From contig NC_060249.1 in the NCBI RefSeq assembly GCF_921293095.1, forward strand, positions 76,457,907 through 76,521,906: a stretch of DNA of 64,000 bases. The letters are read 5' to 3'. A model generated the notes under the pieces. The model ran no database searches. It was not told the origin of the DNA and was given only the letters and a program-made list of their open reading frames with translations. Position numbers and translations under genes: made by a program. Below are positions 36,423 through 50,496 of this stretch, piece after piece. How positions within the stretch are numbered: position 1 is the stretch's first letter; every line of letters starts with the position of its first letter. This stretch comes from Ischnura elegans (lineage: Eukaryota > Arthropoda > Insecta > Odonata > Coenagrionidae).

Positions 36423-39400
36423 TGGTAGCACCGTTTCAATCAAAAAATATTTTATCCAAGGCATTTCTTAGCCTTATGCTCCTTATACTATACAATAATA
36501 ATTTCTCACAATTTAACTAGCGAACGATTAAACTCATTGAATAAAATAGGACGCTTTCCATCCAAAGAGAAGATTAAAATATTTTTACGTTACTGATATT
36601 TATAAATTTCACTGTACGTATATTTTTCAAAAAATGACGGAATTACTCCCAAAAGCGCCACTTCACTGTACCTATTGACCTTATGAAGAAGTCAAATCGC
36701 CCGATGAATCATTTGGAACGAAGTCATAGGGTTTCGATACCCTAGCGATGCGGGATAATTGAATGAACGTTTTTTTTCCAATTGGCAGTTAGGCTCCATC
36801 ATCCTCACTTTCACTCAATCAATTATTTTCTCCTCTGGTGCCTTAGGACTGTCCCTAATTCTTCTTCCGCACCAGGGGTCCGGCAGTAACGCACCACACC
36901 CTCTTCAAAGAAAAATGGAACAGAACTTGAAGAAATGGCTGGCAGCGGGAAGAAAGGGTTCCTGTTGATCATTATTGAGCCATGATGACGGCAGTATCGT
37001 TCACAATTAATTACGTGCGACAACAAAATAGCTCGCATAGCATCATCATCCAATCACATGAGACGCTTCTTAAAGAGGGTCTAGCCATTCCATGGTTTCT
37101 CTCTTTAAGTCCTCAATTCTAGGAAGTATTTCTACGATCCTTCGCTACGTTTACTCGCTATCTTCTCATAATGTTATCTCTTTTGAAAAACCATTTCCTG
37201 TTTAAAATGAATACGACTTTAAGTAAGGAAAAAGTGTTTCATGCTCGCTGGTTTCCCTTAAAAGTAAAAAAAATATCGATAGATCATAAACTAAACGAAA
37301 GAAATAGATTATAGGGATAAAACTTGCAATATAATAATTTATGACTAAAGTTAAACATATTTTACTTCATAATCCTCCCTTATTAAAGGCCTCCTTACTA
37401 TCAGTTCGCAGGTTATGTCTCATGTTTCCTTAATAAATTTCCAGGTCACCATTTACTCAATACTAGCTTTTCTAGAAATTAATTTAACGCGAAGGCAGGG
37501 AAATGTACTGGTAGGGATAAAAGATTATAAAAACACGAAGCTATCATTTCCCTCACATTGATCAAATAAATACAAAAATAAAATATCGAGTATAAAGGCA
37601 TTTCAAGACAATAACTGATACTAGAAGATAACCTTTAATCATAAAAATTCAAATTGGTTGTCATCCCGAAATTTAAAAAAAATGTAATCAACGAAGGTTG
37701 AGGGCATGAGTATATTGAAACTGGATATTCTCAATTCGACATTTGCTGACTTAGGAAAAGCGTACTAAAAAAATTGACGGGACTGAATGGATGCCTTCAG
37801 CGGCAGAATTTCCGATCGAAAAAGGTGGATAACGAAGGAATGTTTGACTTATGAAGAAACATGCAAGACAAACAGGATACGGCGGAAGGACAATGAAGAA
37901 AGAATACCCCAAGCTCCGACATCTGTGACCACTCAAGGAGTCTCTCGAAAGGTCATCTAGCGATCTCAAACCGTCCGTGAAGACTACCATGATGAACACG
38001 ATGCCAAGTGCCCGATGGAAATATCTCCTCCCTATATTCTCGTTTCATGTAGTCCATAAAAAAGCCGAATTGAAGGCACAATACTAGCGGGACTTAAAGA
38101 GTTGAATTTTACTCTTTCGGTCTCAATTTCCATTGAAATGGACATGACCTTAAAGGTATTTATATTCCCTAACTAGTGTATCTATCCGTAATTGCGCACA
38201 TAGACCACAAAATGTACTAAATGAAAGATAGCTTAACGTTTTGGCATAATAATTCAAAATAAAAAATATCATTTAAAATAGCTGAAAAATTGTTTCTACC
38301 AAGGGGGAGGAAATATGTGTGAGTGGAAGGATGAAGATAAAATGATTTTCGAAGGACTTGAATGACTTCTATCAAATTTTTGCTAGGAGAAGGAATATTA
38401 GTGAAGGATCCTGGTGCTGAATGGATGCCTTGGATGCAGTTGGCATCTATAATTTTCATATAACGAAGGAAATGGTCATTAATAGATAGTCTGTTTTTAC
38501 TAGCACGTCGTACTTCCCCTCATTGGAGCGAATACTCGATTCGAAACAGCATTTTGATTCATTGAAATGATGAAAATCAAGTCTGCGGGTTTAAACCTCC
38601 TCATCCCTCAAACGTTTGAGAAATACGACCCGATGTTAACCCATTACAAAGTACCCTAATCCCAAAACAAACCCGAATTTATTTATGCCTACGGCTCAGG
38701 GAATTATGGCACTATTTCACTGATAATTCCACCTTTCATATCTTTTGTAAAGGTTTTCAGGGCATAAACAATTTAAGTGAAAGTAAAAGCTGATTAACTT
38801 ATTTCTAGATGAAGGAAATTTATTTTTTTCAGGAGTCTAGCGCTATTGTTGAGGCTTACAAATGACATATTTTCATTGTTGAGTATAATTAAATAATATT
38901 ACCGGATTAAATGCATCTTTCGATTATTCATTCGGAAATTTCCCAACATTAAATCAGAAATCGATGTTTTACTCAAATATGATTTACACTAACTCAACAC
39001 GGGCATTGGTATTTTTGATCCATAATTTTTTATTATCTCCATTTATTCATGTTGTATCAATGCAAAGCAATTTATTCCGATAAAAACGACATGCTATAAA
39101 AAATCCCAAAACAAGTATAATTATTGTGAAGGAAGAACGTATTATATGAAATATAGGAAACACACCAAGTAGGAAAACATCCTCAATATACAAATTGACC
39201 CGAAATGTACTAAAAAGCTTAAGATATGGATCCATAAATAAAATGATTTGTTATTTGTTCTGCCATAAGAGAGTTGATTTCCGAATGGGAAGAAATTCAA
39301 GAAAACGTGATCTTTAAAGTAGACAGAGGTTATTTTTCAAAATGCTCCATATCCGTCCTCTAAAGATACTTTATGCATCCAAAAATTTTCCTCGAGCATT

Positions 39401-39490
39401 TACGAAATTTTTCTCCTTCATAAGAATAAAACCAGAAAAGAAAACGCAAAACGCATGATAGCAAAAGTCGTGGAAATTTGGTATAACAAT
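36423..39490. other. Unassigned AT-rich DNA
   Basis: No gene recognised. A word CTGAATGGATGCCTT occurs near 37783 and again near 38420, hinting at another old repeat, but the flanks do not align convincingly. Confidence 0.45.
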
Positions 39491-39637
39491 TGGTGGTAGT
39501 GAAGGCTGTTCGGGTGCTCCATCGGGTAATTTCCTTAATGGCTGCCGACGTTTCGGGGTAAGGGTCGTACTCCGAAACGTCGGCAGCCATGAAGGAGATT
39601 ACGCAGTGGAGACCCCGAACAGCCTTCACTACCAGCA
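39491..39637. repeat. Foldback of two 66-base arms
   Basis: Arms 39491-39556 and 39572-39637 are inverted with about 85% identity: GGTAGTGAAGGCTGTTCGGG at the outer end, GGCTGCCGACGTTTCGG at the inner end, and a 15-base loop. The inner GAAACGTCGGC word resembles sequences that often follow Penelope-like elements in arthropods. An inverted dimer of such a tail is possible, but this is inference. Confidence 0.75.
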
Positions 39638-39639
39638 TA

Positions 39640-42600
39640 CGCCGGGAAAGTATCAGATCTTTTTTCATAATAAGATGGTGTATTAGAAGCCTAATTTCAT
39701 TTTCAATATGACACATGGACACTATCCCAAAATTCATTCGTTCTCCAAGAAATTTTGTGGGAAACAGGTATAGCACTCGAAAAGGCAAGTTTTGGAGATA
39801 AAGAAGGTCACTCATAGAGTAAACAAAGTCTACAGAATAATTGCGACGGTAACGGACGTTATTAAAATAGTGGTGATGTGGCGAAGACTTTAAAACACGG
39901 TTTAAAAGAACTCCTTTAATTCGCGGGAAGTCATTCATTTTTTACCGTCACCCGAATATTTTTCGTAAGGTCTCATCTCCTCGTTCGAAAAGAGCCTCTC
40001 TTTCTGTCAATACCGGCCCGTCTCAACTTCTGTAGTGCTTACCTCGCGTCGTTTCTTTGCTGCTATAAAGTCCTTCAGCACAAATGATCTTGCTCCTTTC
40101 GAAAATTTGTTCTCCAGGAAGAAGTGGAATGAGCACAGAAAGAACTAACTGCCGCGACCTATTACGCTGCCTCCGCGTGAAAGAGACCCGCAACCTTCCA
40201 AATTATTCAGGCCGCTTTTTTCCAACATAGCCCAGATGACGTATGTTTTTTAGTATTAATTTAAATTTACGAGCGATTAATTTAGGAGATTCGATGACTG
40301 TCACCCGAAATCATCTACCGATTTGATCGATAGATTTTTCTTCCTCATAGGAAAATCTACTAAAATTGGTAGAATATTAATTGTGTACGCATGGTTTCGC
40401 TAGGTAGGGCCTCCTTTGCTTCCATAGCACTGGAGTGTTTTATCCCTATTTCCCCCCTTCCATTCCCTTCCTTTCCCTGGAGGCGTCGGCGGGCTCCGAT
40501 CGCGACGGCGCCTCTATCGTTTTTCCTTCCTCTCCAGCCCCTCCCCGGGTGTCCTGGCGTATAAGCCTCGGGCTTGGTTCCGGGCCCCGGTGTGTTGTAC
40601 GGCTCGCTTTGAACCCTCACAATTCCTGTCACCCGAAATCGTTGTTTATCAAATGAATTCTGTAGATGGAAGGTGATGACAAGTTAAGACGAAAACTATT
40701 TCTTCCACATTCAACCATGGTCTCATAATTTGTAAATAAAAAAACAAGAAATTTTCCGCCCTGATGTCATGATATTTTAATGCAATTAGTATTCTGGTTA
40801 AATTAATTGTTCAAAGAGAACATTTCATTGCGAGAAAGAATCGCTCTCAAATGTGAAATGAACACCTCACCACGCGAGGATTTATCTTTCGAGAAATAAG
40901 ATGTATCGCTTATCACATAAATTAAAAACGTAACAGTTAATAAAACACCTTATAGAGTGAAAAAGAGAGGTTGTAAATGCATATGTCCGATTCAATGAGG
41001 TCGTATCTAGATAGTAAATTCATAATACTCTAATGCCCAGACCAAAATTTTAATTATCATACAACTTAGCCATTAAATGGACAAATTTCATTCCGTATGT
41101 TAAATAGGAATATATAAGTCCTGCCTTAAATAGAAATTCATTGCTATCGTTTAGCCTTTACATTTTTGCATTGTCTCACTCATCGATTCAATGTAGTGTA
41201 AAACTGTGTCTGGGTCCCTACGCGAAGTTATTATTCTGTGCATTTCCACGCGAGTTGAGATCCATCTATGAGCCTATAACCGTCTGTAAAATCTATTTTA
41301 GGTTTCCCAATAATTGCTTAATCTTTTCACCAGCATTTTTCATCTGAACAAGATGTTTTTGTTGCTGTAAACACATAAAGTATGTTGAATATTTGATTTA
41401 CTTTTGTGTTATTTATTTTATAGTCATTATCTCCGCCTTCATTGAACGGATGAAAATGATGAATGTACATTATAGTTGGGTTCAGCAGTTAATAATTGAG
41501 CATTTAGAATATTTTTGTAGTGTAGGACTTATTTTTTCCATAAAACCTCAGGTCCAGTTTGGCCAACCTCAATGCTATCAGAATCTTCGTCACATTGAAA
41601 TTCATTGTACTATCAATATATGTTAATTTACTACATATAAGTACTTAGTAAATGAGAATTCAGTCCATTAGAAGTGATATTGTATCTTTAACTATTAAGG
41701 TAATTTATCAAGGATCAGTAATGAAAAAAAATAACATAACTGAAGATCTTGAAATTTCTACAGCATTCCGAGATCAACTGACCTTGAATATAAGCTCCCT
41801 CATCAACAGTTCTTCCCAATTATACTTCACGCCATGACCTATTTTTATTTCCGTTCCAAATCTAACTATACATCCGCCGATAAGATTAGTTCAGCCGAAG
41901 CTAGACAAAGTGAGGGAGATATACGCGAGAAGAATGCAGTAAATTTTTTACAAACACTCATCTCGGTAAGGGGAGATGACAGGAAAAAAATAAGAAAAAG
42001 AATACTCGACTCGCCTGGAAGGTCTCCCCATTCGAAAGCTTTAGCGAGAGGAGGCATGTGGAATAAAAAAGGAATTTCTAAAGAGAGGCGAGAGTCCCTT
42101 TCCACAGAGGAAAAGAACTGGAACGAGAGATTCAAGAGTTCCCAGGCCCCGGTCAGGTGCTCTCATTTCAAACCACAAACGGGCGGGCAATAAGGATTGG
42201 CAAAAGGACTGATTGAACGGGAATGAGGGAGGGGAGAAAAAAAAGACCGAAAAGGGGTAAAGAACTTGACTCGGCGCCAAAATACCTTTTCCGATAGGCA
42301 ACGACGCGTCACAGAGCCGGTGAATTCCTTCCCTAAAGAACGAACGGTCGGCTGTAATTGAAGTCTTCCCTGCAGCCAGCACAGATAAGGTGAGCTGGAG
42401 GGAGAAGTGAGGGAATCTAGTGGAACGCGGATGACTGAGGCTCAAATTCCACAGGCGTCAAACTTGGGGGTCGGAGGCACGGAATGCCATAACATCCCGT
42501 CGATGCTAGAGTCTCAATTTCTTCGCCAATGGAAGCCGGCACACGGAATGGACGCAAGGGGAATTTCAAGAGTCGAGAAGATGAAACGTTACTCCCAGAA

Positions 42601-44500
42601 CATTTGAGCATGGAGCAGTGAAAGAGAATGATCTGTGGAGAAGTATGGACCGTGGTACTCTAACATGCCTTTGAAACATTTGTGCCGACTCAATCAATCC
42701 ATGTGCTGATAATTTATATTCCGTACCTACTTTTCCTTGAGTGATACAGACCCGTACTTAAAAAAGGGATCTATGGAGCTACCAATCAGTAGATATACTA
42801 TTTCAAAACGTGAAAACTACATTCATAGATTGCATTAATCAAGAATTTAGCAGTTAAGAGCGATATATTTTCCGTAGTTTAAGGAAATTCTTCAAATAAA
42901 ACAATGAAATTTTTATTAACATCGACAGAAATAATTATTAAGATGAACACATTAAACATTATGCTACAAAGATTTAACCGCATATATAACGGAAAATATC
43001 CAACTACCGATCATCTGAGAAAGACTACAGAAAATAATGTGCTAAGTATTTTCAAGGATGACAAAACAATATTTGTCACTAATTCTTAATGACATCGGTG
43101 AGATTAAAACGAACTTAAAAAAAGTGTTTCTCTCACCACAACAAAATTATAAGAAGAAAAATCGGCCGATGAAGGCATTACACTTTTAATGCATAATTCT
43201 GATCAATTATAATATATGATGATGATTTTTAAAATAATGCAATGCTGTAAAAAATAATTATTCTAATTAAATTGATAACTGATTAGAAGTCCAGCCATTT
43301 GAAATGCTTAATAACTGCATTTCGTACGAATATTTTTATAATTTTTCATTGCGAGACGAGCGTGCTTACAAGACCTTGTATATGTATCATTTTACAATGA
43401 AGAGCAACGTTGAGGATGCTCGGCTATACATTTCATTTAGGGCCTCCATTCAACTTCTACCTCATGTTATTCAGCCTAGAATTTTACCTCTTTCACCGAA
43501 TTGGTTCTTCAAGATAAGTCCATGTAGATAGGAATCTTGTTTCAGGAAGTTAAGCCGCCATAACTGGAATACTGAGGAGACCTCATATTGAACAGAATAG
43601 CTAAATTAGATGTTAATGGGGCAGCCTGAGTTGAATCGAAATTGAGCTGAGCTTCTATTGAGTCTAACTGTATTTTGTAACTCAGAATAAGGTATTTTAG
43701 AGCGGGAAAGAGATGACAACCATTTTTTTCGTTTTCTCTTTCCATTTGCTGTCGTTCCAGCAAGGCGAAGTAAAAAAACTATTTTATTTCATATCCATGT
43801 AGGGAAAGAAAACGAAAAGAACTGTATAGCGATACGGTACAGCGTACATTGCGTCGTCGTAAGACATAAAATATCAGCATAATACATGAAATTTACAGTG
43901 AATCATGTCATAAATTTGAATCAATAAACTAGACAGCAATAGTAAAAACATTTATCGCAGTCTGAATGCAGAGTATAATCGATTTCGATCGCTAACCTTT
44001 TGAAAATTGGCAGCAGAAAATTAAATTTACTTCAAGCACGGAGCACGACATCGTAACGTGAATGTAAGATCTCACCACGTGCATGCACTATGAAAACTTT
44101 GATAAATACGATTCGGCACGAGATGTTAGCATTTAATTAAATGCATCCCAAAAAAATAAAACCAAGAAGCGACACGTTGACATACCTTCTTCTTTCTTTT
44201 CCCTTTTTCGAGTAAGAAAACAAATATGCCAGGATGATTTAAATTGATGCCCATCAAATTGACAGGTAGTTTACCCGCCAGAGAAAAATGTCCACGGTTG
44301 ATGGCCAGGACGTCAAAGCCTTTTTATTAAGCCTCGAGAGACGCGGAGAAATATAGGAAAAGAAAAAGAGCGAACGGAAGGCGGAAGTATGGCAGATTGA
44401 AGAGAATCCGGGATAAATATGTATACATTCGAATGGTTTGAAGCACGTGAAGAGAAATCTATTCGTCGTATTGTAATTCAAACGTTCTTCTTCTATTATT
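39640..44500. other. Unassigned DNA with GC-richer pockets
   Basis: Pockets at about 40390-40640 and 41860-42600 are GC-richer and open in overlapping frames on both strands, without any domain. I call no gene. The rest is AT-rich. Confidence 0.45.
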
Positions 44501-44502
44501 TC

Positions 44503-44802
44503 TTATTTCTTCATCCCATGTTCCTCCCACCGTTTACGTAACGAATCATCCAGCGCCTGCAACCCTTTCGCGGACTGGCTAACCCATGCCGGATCATTTA
44601 CGAATATTACCGATTGGAGCACAAAATCCCCCCACTTCAAAACCTTCATCTCAGTCATCCCAACCCTCCCTAAATATCTCCTTAACGTAAAATTAAAAAA
44701 AAACGTATTTAGTAAGGATGATAAAGGAAACTCTTGTCTTACACTTCTCCCGATGCTAACAGCAAAATTTGGACAAGGAAATGATTCATCACCTACGGCC
44801 AC
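44503..44802 (-). pseudogene. Decayed non-LTR retrotransposon reverse transcriptase fragment
   Basis: The minus strand encodes a 99-residue segment that follows the palm region of LINE reverse transcriptases. It starts with SVRQEFPLSSLLNTFF, the counterpart of the usual 'GVRQGCPLSPLLFN' block. It continues with IFVNDPAWVSQSAKGLQALD, the counterpart of '(Y/F)ADD...SxSxxGLQ'. It ends with LRKRWEEHGMKK, the counterpart of the 'GLxxN' block. The catalytic FADD has become FVND, so both aspartates are not preserved, and a TAA follows directly. No flanking endonuclease or N-terminal RT blocks were found. It is an inactive relic; the clade is undetermined. Confidence 0.72.
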
Positions 44803-47800
44803 GATGACTTTAACATCTCAATGTGTCAATTACGGCTTCGTTTGTCATTAATTAGACGACAAAATACAGTGCTCCTTCAGGTCGTCATAGTCCGGAGTTG
44901 ATAACTCGTAACCTCGAATTTTTTCGTATTTCTGCTGTAAACAACCTTTTGTTTGGTGTTTTCCAGTCTTTTCGCCATTGATAATGGCAATAAATTGCCG
45001 AAATCAATAGCTAATATTTCTTTAATAACGACAGTGTGTAGCGAGGAAAGGGTGTAAGGGAAAAATGATTAACTGGAAAGAATATGAATAAATTATTTGA
45101 CTCGTTTTGTAAATAAGCTGCCAAAGAACCATTCTCTGTATGATGAATTACATAATATCACAAGGAGTATGAGTGATTAAAGGTAAATTAAAACAAAGGA
45201 GTATGAGCCAACAGTAATAATTCATTTAATACTATTTTGTTACAGGAAAACAACTTTTGTTTGCCAACATGAATGGGAGACGGGATTATCAAAAGTAAAA
45301 CAACACATTTGTTTCGGAGCTGGCCCGACACGTACACTTGATAAACTTCCGTATTCCACGGCTGAGCGATCAATTTCGGCGCCCCTTGGCAATCGGCCAC
45401 TAGGAAAACCTTTATCCTAGAACGCCGAAACTTGTTTAGAAACCCAGCTCATACTTGCTGCCCCCTTATCATCCCATTTGGATCGCGGCCAACGAAACGG
45501 ATTTATTCCGCGGCGTGCAAAATTTTGCATTCGAAATTCAAATTGCCGACTTTTCCCACTGCCACGGCCCAGTCATCAATCAGGGAAGTAAAAGACCGTA
45601 GTGGCCTGATATTGCGCGCCCAAGGCGTTGCACGGACGTTTACCTTAGAATGGCGTCGTCTCTATCCGAGAGGAACAAGTTCATAGACATAAAACATGAA
45701 TATAATAATAACATAAAATGCTATCGATCGGGTCGAAAAATGTCCATGATCTGGCGACACTTACAAATTCAATTTTTACGCAAAAGATGAGTCGATACAG
45801 GATTTTTGTTTTTTAATCCATTTCACGAGGTGACAAACATGATCGATTGAGGTATTAATATACACATTACTGTAAATAACATTAAAGGCAAAACTACTCC
45901 CTCTGTGTATGCATGAGAATTAATCAATGGCCGACGAGAGAGAGTGTTCGTATTCAGACCTAATTAAAAGAGTGAATAAACAAAGCCATGTCCAAATACT
46001 TTAATTACTTTGACTCTCTTCGAATTAGAACCAAGGTTTCAACATTTTCCATTTCATTTCTGTGGCTATGGAGGGTTATCGATTTAATGACCCACGTGTG
46101 GGTAATGATCGGAGATGGAAAATCTCAGTCTTGCGACATTTACTTCATTGCGAACTAAAGAGCATAATAATTTTCCCTCCACAGAGATAATGGTACAGGT
46201 CTAGCAGGTATATTCATCAAATATATATATGTTGAAATCCATTCATCCTACAAGAATTTCAGCACACGATTACAATTTATGCAATGATGATATATATTTT
46301 AGAAAATCGACCAACTACATAAACTTTTGACGCACATTTGTTTCTTCCCTAGCCATATCACTAAAATGCAGTAATATTCTATTCATTTTATCAGATAGGA
46401 TAAGCATATTATTTTCATATTATTTTGCAGTTTTTAAATATTTTCGTGAAGCCATAATTCCCAAGGCACTCTGATCACATGATTTCATTCGCTTTTTACT
46501 CCGCCCTCCTTTTAATAAGGTGCGTAATTATTCACAAGAATTTAAAATTACACCAATTGATAGCCTTCATTCATTAGCAAAGAGCCAATCCGGTGGTGTA
46601 TAGTTTCTTTCAAATACACGTGCTCAGGCTAATTCTTATGTCTTCATGATTTTTTTCGTCATCTTCCATTTTTATCTCCGTGTGACGTTCGTAGGAGACT
46701 GAGGCTTGCATAAGAGGTTACTTCTTTCTTGATATCTGCTCCATTCAATTCTACTCGATAGTAAAATTAGCATTCACCAGCTCTCTTGGATCACAGACTT
46801 TTGATACCCGATATCCTTCTGCAGCGCTACTCTGCACAAGCTCCAATTCTAGTCGTTTCTGCCGATTTTATCGTCCGTGTCTCACTGCCAAAGATAAAAG
46901 TACTTCAAATTCACGTCCCAGTAAAGTGCTTCCCTAATTACGGCCATGCACTCACAGTAGAGGTATGATTTAAAAATTTGAGACTTTCGGAGAATGTTCC
47001 ACTACTGGCAGTAATTTCTCCGAGTGCTTTCCGTTCACGCTGTCGAACGGCGGCAAAAACTTAACATAACTTGCTACTGGTTGAATATTAATATTGATTC
47101 AAGCAGATATTTAATAATACAGAGTTAATCATAAAAGAATGGTGCGGTATCAGTAATTCAAAGAAGATAGAAGGGGTAGGGTGGCAGAGATTTTTCAGAG
47201 GCTCCCCGATCCCTGCCAGACTGCTCTGTGGAGGGCACTTCAAGTACACCATTCTGTCCGTCAGATGGGACTTTAAGCCGTGGTCACCTTGGTACCTCAC
47301 GTTAGGAATATACCAATGTCGATGCCGGATTTATTTCTTCTCGAGCGACTAGGGGCACCCATATCTATACGCATAAATTATGTATAAAACCGTTTGAAAT
47401 GACGAATTTGAAAAAAAACATAAACCGTAAATAAATATGTTATCATTTAAACTATGTTCAAAACCACACCACTATTTTATGATAACCTTGTACTAACAAA
47501 CTCTATAGTCACTACCTTTACACATCTGCGGCAATCACTAAGGTTCAATATTTTTTCCTAAATAGTGCCTCACTCATCGTTGATATACTGTTTCGGTTAG
47601 ACCCCTCGTAAAGGGAAATCTAATCACCACGTGAATGTTTTGACTAGAGCTATTTCCCGACGCGTCTTTTAAAGGAGGCCTCCTCTCGATATATTGGTCT
47701 TCTTTGGTCACGTTACCACATGGTTGCGAAGTGCTGTTATTTCAACATAAAGGCATAAATGCGATAAGCCATTAAAATTAAAAATATACGAAAACAAAAA

Positions 47801-48415
47801 GTATGTATATTTGTTAATCTAAAATAAATTGATGGAAATATTTTTTATTTGAAACGGAGATAATATTTGAAAAGGCGTTTTGATTCTACTTTCCGGACTT
47901 CAGGATGACGGCTTACGTTTTAAAGAAACGGTACGAGAAAAAAAATACGTACCAATTGGATAGGTGCGTTTTATTGAATAGTTAATTTAATAGCATGCAT
48001 TGACAAAATTCCACGTGCTTATTCTTTAAGGCAAAACCAGCCTCTAGGTGTGAGAACTGAGTGAAATTTCCATGGCAGATGCATCAAGAGCAGTAGAAGT
48101 TTTCAACCTTCTACGCAACCCGTCTTGATTATCCTGTCTCTCCCATCCTACACGCTAGTGCAAGGGGAACTAATATTCTTTCACGGGATCATCCATTAAC
48201 ACCGGATACTCTCACGACAATAGAACCTCTTGTTCTATTCACGAGAGCGCAATTACATGTCATTATCTTGCGCAAGCCGACTCGTCGAAGTTCGCGAGCG
48301 TTCGAACTAATCATTTCCTCCCATGAACGTTCACGCTCTTGCGAACGCGTCTCATCATTTGATACGGAGAAGATAATTAGCGGCAGATGGAAGCGCACGC
48401 AAAGAATGCGAAAGC

Positions 48416-48449
<34 letters not shown>

Positions 48450-49306
48450 CAGTTGGAGGAGTATCAGACGAAAGCGTTCTGAAAAGCCCCCATTTTCACG
48501 CTCTTAAAAATCCACCGCGAGAAACCGAATACTATAAGCCTTTAGAAAGAGACCCTTGTACCTTTCTGAGGTGAACCACACCTATTCATCAAGTTTCAGG
48601 CGCGAGCACTTTAAATGCGACCGAGATAAATGGAATAAGGTGTGAGACAGAGGCAAAAAATATGAAATTTTTGGGGCAGATACGATCCGTGACCCATGAT
48701 GTGGAAAGGCAAAGACGGAATATTAGGCCATTCAGGAGTGGCGAGTTTATGGGAGAGCAGAATTCCCGAAATATTCCTTTACACACCACCATACCCCCAT
48801 CAGCAGCGCTTCGGAATGTTGAGGCTTTGAGTTGGATTATGCATTAACCTACTTTACGCGTTGGGCATATAATTTTACTCTCGAGTCAACCTCTCGGTTT
48901 TCTTCTTCCCTGGAAGAATTTTGGAAGTAGCGCAGTGGATATGTGAGCAGTGAGAAAAAATAAATCAACGCCAACTCGCGGAAAATGTTTTTTTTTATTC
49001 ACGCTTTTTTTACCGTACGACTTAGTTTTGCGTGAACCCATTCACGTATCGGGTACCTATGGTGCCGAGACGCGGCTGTTCGCTGCGGTGCGTGTTCAGC
49101 CTTTCTTTCCAGGTTGGTGCGTTAATGGAAGGCGCTGGGGCGACACCCGTGGAGGCGCTTACAGCGCGGCGCCGAAAGTAGTAGTAATCATTTGCGAGTG
49201 GGTGGTTCAGAAGCGAAAATGGCTCTTCTTCGCCACCCATCTCGCTTCCTTATCTTCACTCTATACCCAACATTCACACGCGCGAATACGAGTTCTTTCT
49301 ACACCA
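44803..49306. other. Unassigned DNA with several GC-richer pockets
   Basis: GC-richer pockets at about 45350-45680, 48190-48560 and 48960-49300 hold only chance-like frames. The last pocket has clustered CG dinucleotides (for example GCGCGGCGCCG near 49165) and ends at piggyBac element 2. No host exon is supported. Confidence 0.4.
48417..48450. repeat. GT/GA microsatellite
   Basis: A short GT run passes into about ten GA units. This is simple sequence. Confidence 0.9.
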
Positions 49307-49310
49307 TTAA

Positions 49311-49341
49311 CACTAGAAGGACGGCAGGGGTCATTTGACCC
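49311..49341. repeat. Left terminal repeat and palindrome of piggyBac element 2
   Basis: CACTAGAAGGACGGC followed by AGGGGTCATTTGACCC. Preceded by TTAA. Confidence 0.85.
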
Positions 49342-49489
49342 ATTTTCAGAATTCAAATTTATTTTTCTCTTATTAAAATATTTTTTTAAATTTTGAAACT
49401 TTTTGACTTTGTTCATATTGGTCTATATTTTGATAAATTAGTGAAAATTCAAAAATAATGTTTTGTTTTAAATTTTTATGACGTGTTAT

Positions 49490-49521
49490 ACCTAGAAGGA
49501 CGGCTAGGGGTCATTTGACCC
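49490..49521. repeat. Left inner copy of the terminal block, element 2
   Basis: A second copy of the terminal block (ACCTAGAAGGACGGCTAGGG, then GTCATTTGACCC), 179 bp inside the first. It is identical over 32 bp to the inverted right inner block. Confidence 0.85.
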
Positions 49522-49589
49522 ACTACTGGTTTTCGCACTATTTTCTTGCCCGTGGGCAATTTAGTGCCATGTATATCATATTATCAGCA

Positions 49590-49750
49590 AGAGGCTAGTG
49601 TGGTAGATGATTTGCTTCATTTTGAATCTGGAAGTACCCGGTTCAATGCCAGTTTCGTCCCAAGGGCTCCTATCTGTATTCGAAAACCTAGGCATAGCGA
49701 CTTGTTGTGCACAATCTTTCGATATTTTTTGGGCAGCAAAGGGAAATAAA
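49590..49750 (+). repeat. tRNA-derived SINE head inside piggyBac element 2
   Basis: An A-box-like TAGTGTGGTAG (from 49596) and a B-box-like GGTTCAATGCC (49640-49650) lie 44 bases apart, with TTTGAATCTGGAAGTACCCG between them. The spacing and order fit an RNA polymerase III internal promoter of a tRNA-derived SINE. It is probably a later insertion into the piggyBac element, but its boundaries are not defined. Confidence 0.45.
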
Positions 49751-50248
49751 ACCTTTTCAATCCTTGATTTGCGTAAATTCATGTAATTATGATATTTTAA
49801 TTTTGTTTTTATTTATTGTTCAATGATTATTGTATTACCCACACCGGAAAATCTTCACGTATCCCAAGAATTGTTTTCCGTCGTCCAAGATTCAGAGCTC
49901 TTAGAGACATTATTTTCAATATCGACTCATCAGGTTTATGAATAACTTACATTTTTCTGGCCTGACGACACTGTCACTTGACCTAGCCCCTTTGCCGTGC
50001 GTCCAGCATTAGTGCCGCCTGACCCCATAGGGGTTTGGGGCGGGTTGACTGCACGCTGCGTCCTGGGGAAAAATCCTGTCTCTTTTTGAAAGAGCAGAAG
50101 AATTGGGTGGACTGTAAAATTCTACTGTAAATCCTACCCTTGGAATCCGCACGAAGGTCGGAGAAGAAGCATTACTGCATGTTCCTGGAAGATACGAATC
50201 AGGATACGGCTGGCGGTTGAGTCCCTGCCTTACGAACGGCAATTAGCG

Positions 50249-50443
50249 TTACTTCTGAAAATTTTGTCCTTTTGTGTGAATTTCTAATGCTCTCCAGCTC
50301 TCTATACCTCCAATGCAACTAGAGAAGATTCTACCATAATGCGCTTTCGTTTTTAGATTTTCTGCCTGCATATCAGTAGCGAGTTGAGGAAGAAAGTAAG
50401 AAGTCCAGAAATACATCAAGGGAAGAGAATCGTCGCGATTCAA
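50249..50443 (-). pseudogene. Possible inverted fragment of a piggyBac transposase N-terminal region
   Basis: The minus strand is open for 64 residues and contains DSLPLMYFWTSYFLPQLATD followed by MQAENLKTKAHYG. This loosely resembles the 'SPxxYFxxFF...xxIxxxTNxYA' segment upstream of the catalytic core in piggyBac transposases. The rest of the transposase in this element is on the plus strand, so if the resemblance is real the piece was inverted. The similarity is weak. Confidence 0.25.
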
Positions 50444-50496
50444 ATAGCTGAAGGTAATATGAAAGATCAGTCTGGAAGTGAATCGTAAACATCAGT

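Noticed and set aside
36650-36755. tRNA-like T arm (TAGGG TTTCGATA CCCTA)
   Set aside because: A good stem-loop, but no A box, D arm or acceptor stem at the expected distance.
37740-38460. Repeated word CTGAATGGATGCCTT as a sign of duplication
   Set aside because: Flanking sequence does not align between the two occurrences, so a shared word alone is not enough.
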